Numbered from the stretch's first letter, positions 30,001 to 41,242 are shown. The stretch is 64,000 bases of DNA from Epithemia pelagica (GCA_946965045.2 OX337234.1:372001-436000); one strand, 5' to 3'. Translations and numbers: made by a program. Notes: generated by a model from the sequence alone, not told the origin.

Positions 30001-32506
30001 GATCTTCGTGCTCTGGAGTGGATTCGTCGCCTTCATCTACTCTTTCAGCATCGGCCTCGGACTGTTCCTGTTTCTTTTCTTCGCTTTGTGGAATGGATTC
30101 GTCGCCTTCATCTACTGTTACAGCTCTGGCCTCGACCTCTGACTGCTGCTGATGTTCATGGTCCTTTTCATTTTGTTGTGGAGTAGATTCTTCACCTTCA
30201 TCAACGGGTCCAGTAACAGTTTCGGGCTGTGGTTGTGGCTCGGAGTCCTGTTCCTTGTCTCGTGGAGTGGATTCGTCCCCTTCTTCCTCTGTTGGTCCAG
30301 CAGCGTCTGCCTCTGACTGGTTTTGCTGCTGCTGCTGCTGCTGTTGGTCCTGAAGCAAGTGTCTCAAGACGGGTTCCGCTTGGTCCCACTGTTGCAATTC
30401 CACCAATGCTTGGGCCCACAGGACGCGTTGCTCCAACAACAGAATGGTTTCGGTCCCCGTGGCGTCGTTGTTGTCGTTGTCGTCGTCCAGAATGTCTGGT
30501 TCGGATGCTTCTTGTCCTTGATGATGTTGAATGGTTTGCCGCAACAAGGGTTCCGCCTGGTCCCATTTTTGTTGGAGTGCCAAAACGGTGGCCAATTGTT
30601 GACACGATTCTTGTGTGTAGGGATGTTCGTCTCCCAGCCATTGGGCATGGTGAGCATGGACATGTTGCAACCACATTTCCGCATCGTGCCAGTCGGTGTC
30701 TCGTTCCTTCTCGTCGTCGGGTGTTTCTTCTTGTCCTTGTGGATGCTGTCGCAGTACCAATCCAGCCAAGATGGACATGGTTTCAATGGTATCGGGATGT
30801 TCTCGTCCTTGTTCTTGCTCCTGTTCTTTTAATATCGCCCGGAAATAAACCTTGGCCTGGGACCATTTCCCTTGTTCCAACAAGGCCGTCGCCAATCCCT
30901 GTCGAGTGTCACTGCTTTGTTCCAATTCCAAGGCTTGGCGCCAGACTGGTTCGGCTTGCTCCCATTGTTCTTGTTCTTGCAAGAGTTCGGCCAATCGCAA
31001 CAGGGTTGGCAACAGGCCCTCCACATCCTTCTTGTGGTTGTCATCGTCGTCGTGATTGTCGTCTGTGTCGTTCTTTTCTTGTGTGTTTTGTGCGAATGGC
31101 GCTTGGTACTCTTGAAGGGCTTGTTGCAACAAGGTTTGTGCTTGTTCCAACCGTCCTTGCAGACGCAGCACCGTCGTCCATTCCAGCAGGGCTTGTCGGG
31201 TCAATCCATGATGGACTCCCAACACGTGTCGATAGGCGTGATAGACTTGTTGCAACAAGGGTTCGGCTTGATCCCACTGGTCCAGTTCCGCCAAGACCAA
31301 TCCCAAACACGACTGGGACTCCAAGGTATTGACATGATGGACGCCCCACATGTGTTGATGATGCATCCAGACTTGTCGTAGGAGTGGTTCTGCCTGTGAC
31401 AATTTGCCGCGTTCTGTCAAGAGGACAGCCAATTGTTGAATGGAATGGACCGTATCGGGATGGCCTTGTCCCAAGACGTGCTGTTGAGACACCAAGGTTT
31501 GCTGAAACAAGGGTTCGGCTTGTTCGTAATCGCCGCGATCTCGCAACAAGGTGGCCAAATTGGCGACCGATTCCAATGTATCGGGATGATCTCCTCCCAG
31601 TGCTTGTCGTTGTTGTCCCCAGGCAGCGCGGAGCAAGGGCTCGGCTTCTTCCAACTGTCCCAACTCTCGTAAGACCACTGCCAAACTGGACAAGGTTTCT
31701 TGCGTTTGGACATGATGCCGTCCCAACAATCGTTCTTGTTCGTAAAGGGCATGTCGTAAGAGAGGTTCGGCCTGATCCAATTGGTGCAAATCGCGATACA
31801 ATCGACCCAAGACATGTTCCGATAAGAGTGTATTGGGATGCGTGGGTCCCAAGGTGACTCGTTCTTGTTCCAGCACATGTCTCAATAAGGGTTCGGCTTG
31901 TTGGAATTTTCCGGCATCTCGGAGCAAGAGTCCCAAATTACTCGCCGTGGTCAAGGTATGTACATGTGCCGGACCCAGAACGTCTTGTTGTTGGTCCCAG
32001 ACATGGCGCAACAAGGCCTCGGCCTCTTCCAATTTGCCTTGATCGGTCAAGACCAAGGCCAAATTGGAACTACCCGCCAAGGTTTGTGGATGACGTGGTC
32101 CATACAACAATCGTTGTTGGACATTGGCTTCCCGTAACAAGGCTTCGGCCTGCTGCAAATCGCCATGATCTTGCCAGAGCAAGGCCAATTGATTCAAAAA
32201 GACGGTACTAATTACCACAGCCGTCGTACTCTTGTTGTCATTGTCATGATCCTCGTCGTCGTTCTTGTCCTGATGATTCTGCTGTCCCGTCATGAGACTC
32301 TTGGCTTTTTCTTCTTCCTCCTCCTCCTCCTCCTCCTCTTGTTGGTCTTCCCAAGCTTCTTGTTCGTGACGCAATTCTTCCAAATGCGCTTGTCCCATGG
32401 TCAAAAACCACTGTCGAATGGTGCGACATACCGCATCTTGGACCGGATACAAGCTATTCGTCAACGACGACGACTCGTCCTCGGTGTGGAGGAGGTGGTT
32501 CGTAGG

Positions 32507-32537
<31 letters not shown>

Positions 32538-34546
32538 GATGATGCTTCGTATTCCTTTCGTTCGTCCTTTGGATGGTCGTCATTGAGTGCTTGTTGCTGT
32601 TGCTGTTGTTCTTGTTTCAATTGTTGCTGTTGTTTCAATTGTTCTTGTTGTTGCTGCCGCAATACGTGTCGTAGGACGATTCGATCCGAGGCACGATGTG
32701 TCGTGGCACGGGTTTCCAAACTGGCATGGACCAAAATTTCTTGCAAGTCAATGACCCCTTGGGCATGTTGATACAATGTGTCCACCACGTGCCCTCGTTC
32801 CTCGGGGGACAGGCACACGTGCAACCGATTGTTGTGGTGGTTGTGGTGGTTCCGACTGGTACTACTACTACCGCTAATGCAATACAATTCCCAGACCAAC
32901 CACAAGTGATTCAAACCATGGTCGAGCAAGGCCGGCCAGGAATCCACCACCAGTGCCATGCGACCCACGTCCTGCGACAAAAAGTGGGCCAAGTCCAGCA
33001 ACATTCGTTGTCGTCGTTGTCGTTGTTGTGCAGGGTCCGACAGGTACATGGCAGTCGAGGAGGAATACGGTTCTGGTTGTCGTGTTGTTGTTGTGGTGGT
33101 TGCAGTTGTCGTGACACCCCGAGCCGCAGGAGGAGGCGAGGGGACGGACGACGACGACGAATCGTCGTGGTACAAATGCGACGCCGAAGACACGTCGTCG
33201 TCGTCGTCGTGAGAGGAAGGGGTGGCCCGATTCCAAGGGTGAAGGTATTCTTCGTCTGCTTTTTCGTGTTCGTCCTCCAATAATGGCGTCCGTGGTTCTT
33301 CTTCCTCCCAATGACTGGTCCAGATTCCTTGATCCACGCACAACCAATCCATCCACACATATTCTGGTGCATGGGATTGGGATTGGGATTGTGATTGTTG
33401 CTCGGTTTCCTCCTCCTGCCATTGGTGCAACCGTTTCTGAACCAAGGACAGGGGAGATTGACCCGACGCGGACAGGTAAATGGTGGCGGATTGTGTCATG
33501 GCAAACGACGACGAATCCTTCCTGCTGCTGCTGCTGCTATTGGTACTACGGTGGTCGTCCACCTTTTTTTCATCCCCTCCCGCGTGGTCCACAATGACGA
33601 ATCGTTCGTGGTTCGACGCCGTCGTCGTACGAGCAGCCGCAGCCGCAACGAGTTGTGGCACGTGGTGAATCAAGGGTCCATAATACGAACCAACCAAGTG
33701 TGTGTTGTTGGTGTCGTCGGAATGTTGTTCTTGTGGTTGTGGTTGTAATGATGATGGAGGAGTCGTACTGGCAGTCGTTCGATAGATCCATTCCAAGACG
33801 GCCACGCGTCGGACAAACCAGAGAGGACACTGATAGTGACACAGGGTTTGCCAATAGGGCAATTGGCACAGCACCGAGACGCACCAATCGAGACGAACGC
33901 CCCGTCGACTAAACCACCCATGGTCGTCCTTGTTGTTGTCGTCGTTGTTGTCCTTGTCGTCCTCACTCGGCGAGACTCTGGATGGTGGTGGTGGCTCTAG
34001 TTGTTGTTGTTTCAACTCGGCAATTAAGTGGGGAATGGATTTCAACGAATGATTGGGTGGTCCCATGGCTTGATTGTACAATTGACGGGCCAAGTGCCAT
34101 TCTTGTTCCAGTGTTGTCGTAGTCGTAGTACTCTGATGGCCAAGAGCCGCCTCATACCAATCGTCAAACGTGTCGTACTGCGGATACCACTCTTCTGTTT
34201 CGGAATGGGAGGATTGGTCGTTGTCGTCCCTGCTGATTTCGTCCTCGTCATTGTTACTGTCGAGCGCCAACCGCAGGGTCGTATCGGTTTCTTCCAAGGC
34301 ATCCTTATTCTTTGTGTTCTCGTCGTTGTCGTCATCCTTTTGCGGTGAGGATGGATCCGTCGTGTGCTGCTGCTGTTTGGTAGTACTGGCTGCTGCTGCC
34401 GCATCCTCCGTCCCAGTGGTCGCTCGTGTGGTGGGGGTGGTTCTGGTCGTTATCGTCGTCGTTGTCGCGCTCTTGTGGTGGTGCTGCGGTGGGAACGAAC
34501 GGGAAGCGGAGGAGGATGCTGATGGTTTGGACTGTCGACACCCCAT
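27071..34546 (-). CDS. Giant HET-like / kinesin-light-chain-type TPR protein, probably N-myristoylated
   Basis: A single uninterrupted frame of 2491 codons. MGCRQSKPS at the start fits N-myristoylation on Gly2 with palmitoylation on Cys3, so the protein is probably tethered to a membrane. Around residue 395, VWMDWLCVDQ matches the hallmark of HET domains (W-D-x-x-C-x-x-Q), and ALVVDSW ... LWLVWELYC follows about 180 residues later. Residues about 777-1400 are 42-residue TPRs of the kinesin-light-chain type (QAEPLLR, LGPxHPxTL). Residues about 1405-1722 are an acidic repeat region, followed by more TPRs, an acidic linker, and eight or so C-terminal TPRs (about 2128-2460). HET-like plus TPR recalls NLR-type sensors, but there is no NTPase domain. 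It is divergent from a CRN header gene at 35229. Truncated relatives lie at 47527 and 58952. Confidence 0.8.
29380..30330 (-). repeat. Coding minisatellite in the TPR gene
   Basis: About 15 copies of an acidic/Gln unit (core DEGDESTPQ, then QEQQQSQ and DAE) with periods of about 60-75 bases. Neighbouring units are nearly identical at the DNA level, for example 29638-29700 and 29701-29765. The length of this linker is likely to vary between strains. Confidence 0.85.
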
Positions 34547-35228
34547 GATGGTTGTCGTCCTCTTTTTTTTTCTCCCACAATTATGGAATGCCGCACGTCA
34601 CTCGGGTCCGTCTCTCTCTTGCTTGGTTCCAGCCGCCGAGGGAGAGTTTCTCGAATGGGTTGCGAACGCAGGCGGGTGCAACTCTCTTTCTATATATGTG
34701 AGAGAAAAAGGACCGGAATGGCAGACACTCTCGACGACCAGAGTTCCAAACACAACTCTCTGCCTCTGTCTTGTGCTGGTGAATGTGCCTCTTCTTCTTC
34801 TTTTCTTGTGGTCTCTTTTGTTGTTGAATGATAGTCTCAAACTCCAAACGGCTCGATTCTCGTGGTTCCAATGATGATTCCACAAAGATTCCTGGTGTGC
34901 GGCGCGTCCAGATCTCATCGCCATCGCCATGGTCGCATGTGTGGGCACGAGACGGCACGCGTCTAATCTCGAGCGGTTTAATTCCAGTAAAATGTGATGT
35001 TGATTATGACACAAAAAAAGAAAGGAACGCCTGGGTGGTACAGAACCTGCAGAGCCTGCCATCCCTGCGGGACAGCCCGCCATGCCACCAAAGAGGCGCG
35101 ACGATAGTGCACCATGGAATATATCTCTACCTAGCTGTAGTAGAGTTGGAGGACATGACAGAGAGATACACGAATCATCGACGCCCGACCACACAGAACC
35201 ATATCGAGCAAAGGTCGTAGATATCATC
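34547..35228. promoter_or_regulatory. Shared head-to-head upstream region, copy 1 (TPR gene / CRN gene)
   Basis: About 680 bases separate the ATG of the minus-strand TPR gene from the ATG of the plus-strand CRN header. The region recurs, well conserved, at 49000-49780 and 60425-61238, each time between the same two gene types. Conserved pieces include GAGGGAGAGTTTCTCGAATG, a TATATATG-like motif near 34690 and TCTCGTGGTTCCAATGATG. Conservation and position suggest a bidirectional promoter; no transcript data support this. Confidence 0.6.
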
Positions 35229-35597
35229 ATGTCGAGCGACGAGCAAAGAAACATGCCTGAGCAAAGTGTTTGGGTCAAGGTTATCCAAAAGACGAGCAGT
35301 GACAATTACGAGGACCTCGGAGATCTGTTTCAGATAGTGCCGCGTCCGGCGAACGTGAGTCACTTGCGCGAGAAAGTCAAGGAAAAGGCGGCAAACAACC
35401 TTGCGCATGTTGCCGCTAATGAACTCCTTGTCTACCGTCTCAACAACGAAGTCAGACTGCCGGACGACAATAATGCAATCTTTTCCTTGAATGACAACTC
35501 CACGAAGCTTCATCCAAGGATCCGAATGGACGATTTGCAACTACGAGAGGACGAAACTTTAGTTGTCGTTGCTCCGAAACCACAACAACAACAGCAG
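35229..35597 (+). CDS. CRN (Crinkler) N-terminal header exon, copy 1
   Basis: 123 codons from the ATG at 35229, the start conserved in all three copies, to a splice donor (CAG then GTGAGT at 35598). The product has the Crinkler ubiquitin-like header pattern: VWVKVIQKT, FQIVPRPANVSHLREKVKEK, NELLVYRLNNEVRLPDD and LREDETLVVVAPKP, then a Gln-rich linker. In CR effectors the header targets or processes the attached C-terminal body. The expected acceptor (GTCCGCAG ending at 35771, conserved in the other copies) leads here into a frame that stops at 35793-35795, eight codons on, so the connection to the body at 35828-37819 is broken or uses another splice site. Confidence 0.7.
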
Positions 35598-35615
35598 GTG
35601 AGTTTTGTTCATGCT

Positions 35616-35650
35616 TGATGAACTGAACTGAACTGAACTGAACTGAATTT
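35616..35650. repeat. (ACTGA)n microsatellite in the CRN intron
   Basis: GAACT/ACTGA is repeated about five times here. Only two to three copies are present at the same place in the introns at 50.18 and 61.64 kb. Confidence 0.85.
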
Positions 35651-35771
35651 GATTTCTTTTAAATGGTCGATTCTGTTGATGCATGTTTACTCAAACTGTA
35701 TATATATGTTTGTCTTTAACTCATTTTGAAAATCATCAAATCTTGGAACCTGTGTGCGCTAACGTCCGCAG

Positions 35772-37819
35772 TATGCTCGACTTCCTCTCCATTGAACTCA
35801 GTCGAACCATCACATGAAATAAGGCGCATGGACAATATTTCGTTGGATTGTTCCTTCCTGAAACTGCAGTTTTTGAAGGATCACGACTTAGATTCCTACG
35901 CCAACGCCGCGATAGCATGTGCCAATCAAGACGACGTTGACGAGTCGTTGGCGCATCTTGTCCCATTATCCACCACAACTCGTGGTGCCGCGTCGTTCAC
36001 AGCCATTATTGCGCCTTCGGGAACGGGCAAGACCCAGCTTGCCGCAACTGCGGCCTACAAGTACGGTGACAGGGTTCGCTATTTGCTTTGCGATGCCAGC
36101 TACTCCGACTTTGTTCAAGAGTTTTACGTACCTCACAAGGAACTGGCAATCCTGCTAAGAGATGCATTGAGAGACTTTGGACGGCTTGCCAACCAAGAGG
36201 GGTCAAATGGCGCAAATGCGTATCGGATTTGGTTTCGGGTAAGCGGTGTGGTTTGCCAATTGGCAACTTTATTGGACCGGATTTTGTTCCCAAACTCCGA
36301 ACGTCCAGACGCCAAAGTCACCTTTTCAAGCATACAAGAGAAAGTCAAGAATCTCGGAAAACATATGTTGGTGTTTCTGGACGAAATACCCTCCACTGGA
36401 AACTCTGACTACTCGCTATTCATCAGTCTTCGCGATGTTTTGAGAGCCCTTGGAATATCTCCTGTGCTCATGAGCACTCATACTGGAGCGCAGAATGCAA
36501 TTGTGCAAGGCTCTGAATCGAGTGGTAGTGATGCTGATCCTGACTGGTGTGGGCTTATTACCAGATTGCCCAGATTTCATACGACGAAACCGACCGACGA
36601 GATACCCTACCTAAGTCCACTGGAACGACCTTTGGTTGCCTCCTATCTATCTGAATTTGACCTTGCCGAGACTTCCCTCGACCAGATTGTCGAAACTGTC
36701 CAATCCAGGTTGCAGCGGAAAAAATCGTCGGCATGGACGGAGAATCCGGTCTTCCAGCTCTGTCAACTATTTCGAGCACAAGTCGACCACAATGCTACGG
36801 ATTTGACCACCTATCAGCTTGTTGGGAAACATTTTGGATACATGGTCAATCCTTCAAACTATTCCCGCCGAGACCATCGGCTCACGCGTTCTCAAGCCCT
36901 TCGTCTCGGTTTTCGCGTTCAAATGGTCGTCCCCAGCGAAGAGCCACTGTTGTTTACAGCATTGACAAGCTGGTCCACGTCTTCCTTGGACCCTAGCAAT
37001 CCAAAACTTTTTCCACTAGTTGATGAGACGCGCAATGCAATATCTGTTCGGAGAGCGTATCAGAAAAACTCGGAGCTATTCCAGCCCAGTGTTCCTTCCG
37101 CGAACCCAGCTGCCCTCAAACTAAATGGAGACTTGTTAGAGATGATCAGTCTTGCTTCGGTTTGCTTGGCGTCCATGAATTGTGACCGGGGTGTGGGACA
37201 AGGAATCCTGCTTCCGCATTTCTTTGCTTGTGTTTATCACTTTATGCAAAATACAGATGAGTTGCAAACCGACAAGGTTTCCGCAACCACGAAAGCCATT
37301 CAGTCGGCACTAAACGAGTACGCGACGACCAGCAAGTTTGTTGACGTGGTCATGCCGTGTTGCTCGAGTACTGACTCCCCCTACTTGGAGAAGTGGAAAA
37401 AAGCTACAGCCAATGCCTTTCAAGGTTCCTTGAAGCGCCGTCGGGAAGGTGAACGCCGGGATGGCTGCATCACCAAGCAAGTTGGGGACAAGATCCTGGA
37501 CGTAACACACGTTGAATGCACAAACTATGCTAACGGTTTGACAAAGGAGGTCTTTTCAAATGTGGTCAATCGTCTGAGATCGAACTGCGAAGTATCAGTT
37601 TTGTTTGCATCTTCCCTCCAAAACTTGTTTGCCGAGTCAGATATTAGTTGGGACAACTACATGGCGGACCAATTGCTGGTGGACCCTCACGAAGTGGCTT
37701 TTCTTGGGCTGTCGGCGGAAGGTCCGAGCTGGCTCACTGTTGAAAATGGCAAGGTTTCCCTCGCACCAACAGAAGAGACGAAGTTCCTCCTTGTAATTAT
37801 TGAAACCGGACCCATCTAG
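35772..37819 (+). CDS. ATPase / nuclease-like CR effector body, copy 2 (paralog of 12205-14547)
   Basis: The frame is continuous from upstream of 35772 to the stop at 37819; homology with the paralog starts at SLDCSF (about 35838). An in-frame Met at 35828 (RRMDNISL) could start a 663-residue product without any header. Walker A (APSGTGKTQLA), Walker B (LVFLDE) and the C-terminal DVTHVECTNYA motif are all intact, and the two copies differ at only a few per cent of residues. The N-terminus differs completely: the ATPase gene at 14.5 kb has its own unfamiliar header, while here a CRN header exon and intron sit upstream. The splice from that header gives a premature stop, so this gene is either headerless, alternatively spliced or a pseudogene. 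Confidence 0.65.
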
Positions 37820-37945
37820 TAGGCTGGGCTGTGCACCAATACAACGAATATCGCAGACCGAAATTCATTTCATCAGTCCATTTCTGTCGTGGTGAAATCG
37901 GAGAAGGGAAGAGGATGAGGCGACAGCGTCCTGCTACGAGGATCC

Positions 37946-38960
37946 TACGTGGACATTGCGGTGCTCTCGTTGTTAAGTAAGCACACTCAACAACAAAGCG
38001 ACAAGACAACCCAATAAAAGCGATGGAAGGTGTCGGACGTTATGTATGTATGAAACCAGTGTTGGATTGGCCTTTTATTATTGTGGTGGTGAAACGAACG
38101 TGATTCGATATGGATTGACAAACAGATGTACAAGAGAACAATAAGGTGCCAACGATATGCATGTACAGCATCGGCGAAATAGACGGTGTGTCCCTTTTTT
38201 GGACTGGAGTCTGACAAGACAGTCTTTCCTTTCTTTCACATGAAAGAAACGAGACAAAGCACGGAAAGAATGGCAATGGTGTTGATCCTTCCTTCCTCCC
38301 TAACTGCGAATGGGGAGAAGAATGGACCCCCTGCAAAAATAGCGGAATCCACATTCGAATCGTCGAGGAGCCCCAGACATGGGTGTGTGTGTGTCTGTGT
38401 GAAAAGACTCTCTCTCTCTCTCTCTCCGTGCGAAAACAGCACACGCAAGGAACGGTCCACTCCTACAAAACTATAGTGTCTAAAAACGTTGGGAGTGTAC
38501 CTACAAAAGAGTGCGACAACGCTCGAGACACAGATGACAAGAGAAGGAACGTTGCTATTCCCATGTTTCTTCTCGTAACGCTTTTGACATGGGACCTACT
38601 GCACTAGGAACGGCCATGCATTTAGCGAGGCGCTTGGTAGGCATTCCCAAGCCAGACGGTGACCACACCCTAGACAGCTACGGTGTATGGTGTGGTCACC
38701 CTCTGGCTTGGGAATTCCGGCCAAGCACAGTGCCAAATTGACAGCCGTTGCAAGTGCTCGGGCACGACATTTGCACCATTTGTTTGGCCGTGCATCGACA
38801 ACGGGTTCACGTACGTACGGATTGAAACATTCGATCGACGGACGACTATACTTGTGGCGACGCTGGATTGGGAATTGCCATGACCCGTGACCAACCAGCA
38901 ACTCCAACCGAATCATTGTATAGATCGTCGGTCGTCCATCGGAACCGGCCGTGGGAGCTG
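37946..38960 (+). repeat. Duplicated block, copy 2 (first copy at 10349-11500)
   Basis: It starts at TACGTGGACATTGCGG and runs through a CT tract (about 38408-38427) and the inverted repeat to about 38960. At the left edge it is fused directly to the 3' flank of the ATPase paralog (join near CTGCTACGAGGATCC at about 37940). In the first locus these two pieces are 0.6 kb or more apart and the ATPase gene is in the opposite orientation. Confidence 0.75.
38644..38714. repeat. Inverted repeat in duplicated block, copy 2
   Basis: The arms 38644-38669 and 38689-38714 are complementary over 26 bases with one mismatch. The loop is about 19 bases, against 64 for the matching arms in copy 1. Confidence 0.85.
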
Positions 38961-39545
38961 AATCGGTCAAGTCGGGCACTATATAGACCATGGAATAGAG
39001 AACACGTACTCCCATGTCTAGGTAGGTAGTAGAGATCGAGTAGAGTTTGAGGACATGAAATAGAGAGAGACGAATCGACCAAGCAGAACCATACTCCAAG
39101 CTCGTTGGGAGGTTTGTTGCTGGGTCCCTGTGTGTGGGTGTGTGTCTTGTCGTAATCCTCTTGCAATCTTGCTCCGAACGATCCGACACAAGTTCAACGT
39201 CTATATGAAAAAACACAAAACTCGATCCTGTTTCAGCGTTAGTTGTGGTTTGGCTTATTAGATTCGCTGTTGGAAGATATCGAAATTGCCTTAAAAGCTT
39301 GTTCCGTCTCGGATTGCACTGCAGATAGATTATCAACAAGCTAGCCTTTCTCGTCCTAGAGAGGTCGCGTCAATGTCCCAAAAGGCTAGGTCGTTCGTCC
39401 AAACATCATCCAAGATTTCGGGGAGGCAACGTGTTCTCGTAGGACAGAATTCAGGTCTCGGCGTATATCTACAACCGATTATGCGTAAGAAAGTGCGCCG
39501 GTCAGTTGGATGGCACGTGTCTATAATTAATTTTGGTCCTGATGT
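38961..39545. other. Intergenic region, nothing recognised
   Basis: No gene or strong repeat is seen. TGTGTGTGGGTGTGTGTC at about 39129-39147 is a short GT-rich tract. Confidence 0.4.
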
Positions 39546-39768
39546 CGGGAATCTGGTCCCGATCTCGGAATTCGGGTCGATCTCGGAATTCGGGCCAGAT
39601 CTCGGAATTCGGGTCGATCTCGGAATTCGGGCCAGATCTCGGAATTTGGGTTACTACTCTCAAATAAAGTATACTTTTGTCGGAATTCGGGTCGATCTCG
39701 GAATTCGGGCCAGATCTCGGAATTCGGGTCGATCTCGGAATTCGGGCCAGATCTCGGAATTTGGTCTC
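39546..39768. repeat. 18-bp tandem repeat with EcoRI-like core
   Basis: Units of the form ATCTCGGAATTCGGG plus three variable bases alternate as GTCG and CCAG types, so the higher-order period is 36 bp. A unique 45-base piece (39648-39690) interrupts the array, and the half on each side is nearly the same. Confidence 0.9.
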
Positions 39769-40139
39769 TCCGTTGAACGGATTTCAAGTTGCCGTGCCTG
39801 CTCGCAATATCCTGTTTGACAGGTCAACTCGGCTCTCTATTGACTAGATAGCTAGGAGTACTATTAGCCATTATCGAAATTCGGGGTTTTAGCTATGGAA
39901 TGGGAACACTATCTACTTCAAGGAATGATTAACTAGGATAGGTTGTGCTATGGCTTTTGTCTGACTTCTTGTCCGGACTCGACAGGTCATTTGCAAATCT
40001 CTTGTCAGCCTCTCGTCCGAGACGGAACCAGCTTTTAAGGCAATTTCATCCACGTGTCTTCCTCCGTAGCTCGCATAGCTGCCCTAGACACCAAAGCCGA
40101 CGATGCTGACGCGTGCACCCCCAGCACTTCCTATCTAGG

Positions 40140-40235
40140 GTCTAGGGAGTTGAACGAAGCACGTGATTTGGGAGTACTTTGGACGAAGCACGTGATTTAG
40201 CACGTTGGACGAAGCACGTGATTTGGGAGCACTGA
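40140..40235. repeat. Three short direct repeats with CACGTG core
   Basis: GAAGCACGTGATTT occurs three times, at about 40157, 40184 and 40212, each preceded by TTGAAC or TTGGAC. CACGTG is a G-box/E-box type site, so the cluster might be regulatory, but it may be just a local duplication. Confidence 0.7.
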
Positions 40236-40289
40236 CTGTGGACTGTGTGTGGACCACTCATATTTCTCGGAGCGACGAATGGCGGCAGC

Positions 40290-40872
40290 AAGGATGCTAC
40301 TGTGACGACGTCACAATTGACGCACGTCACGTGACGTGACGTGAAATTGACGACGTCGCGTCAGGCCATCAGGCTGTGACGAATGACGGGAATGAAAAAA
40401 AGTGACGGGAAACAAAAAAATCTTTTGTGGATCTTCTGTAGTCAAACAGATACGTCGAGAAACGCACAAAAATGGCATCCAAAGTGATCCAAGGAATGAA
40501 CAACAATCAACCATTGATGATCAAGCATGGTCATAACTATTATGTGTGCATGATCGATGTTGACTTACCGTGGTTGGATGTCAGAACCACTACTGCGACG
40601 GGACAAGGACAAACTTTGGGGATTCATCCTTGGATAAGGAGACGAAGTGGAGCTTCCGTCCACTTCAGGCACCATTAACAGACATCAGAGACCATTAATC
40701 ATGATACATACAGTCAAAACATCCTATTTCTATATCATGCATCCCTATTGTCTTATCAATATCCCAAAATTGACGAAAGTGACGGGAAAAACCTGACGGG
40801 AACATATTCCCGTCACTATTTGACGGCGTCACGTCACGGTTGTGGCCCGTGACGTGACGTAGTAGCAACCTT
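40290..40872. mobile_element. 583-bp non-autonomous DNA transposon with TGACG-rich ends
   Basis: The termini are inverted (AAGGATGCTACT on the left, AGTAGCAACCTT on the right) and the element is flanked by a perfect 9-bp direct repeat GGCGGCAGC at 40281-40289 and 40873-40881. Nine bases fit Mutator-like elements; eight plus one ambiguous base would fit hAT. The subterminal parts carry many TGACG, TGACGT and ACGTCA motifs in inverted arrangement. A 68-codon frame (40472-40678, starting ATGGCATCC) lies in the middle and has no known match. The element lies about 370 bases upstream of the INO1 start. Confidence 0.75.
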
Positions 40873-40881
40873 GGCGGCAGC

Positions 40882-41242
40882 TCTCCTACGTATCCCTTAA
40901 TGGGGTATAAGCCTTGGCCTTATGGCCTTGGCCTGCTGGGTCTGCTAGCCTCCGCCAACAGGCCAACAGCAAAGATGCGCTTATTTCTCGGTTCTCCGAA
41001 TCACGTTCTTTGGACCCAGCCCCACCATTCGTGCCATTCTCAGCATTGCTTTTGTTTTCTCATTACACAGAAAAGCTTCTCCTTTTGAAGCGACACATCG
41101 TCTCTGATCTTCTTCTTCTTCTTCTTGTGTGGGATTGACGACTCTACCTCCTCTATTACTTGGTTTTGGACAGGCCAGGACGCAACAACGAGCGCATATC
41201 TCCAAACTCCAAACCACCAAGAACCACGAAACACACAACATC
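40882..41242. promoter_or_regulatory. Proximal upstream region of INO1 copy 1
   Basis: No gene is recognised. From about 41190 to 41267 it contains a leader, AACCACCAAGAACCACGAAA then CACACAACATC, that recurs inside exon 2 of the CRN nuclease genes. A CTTCTTCTTCTTCTTG tract lies at 41110-41125. Confidence 0.45.

Noticed and set aside
28862-30186. Long plus-strand frames rich in Leu, Val and Phe opposite the TPR gene
   Set aside because: They mirror the acidic/Gln-rich repeat on the minus strand; apparent membrane segments are an artefact of complementing GAA/CAG-rich codons.
39373-39819. 148-codon plus-strand frame
   Set aside because: It is an artefact of the 18-bp repeat, whose period is a multiple of three.
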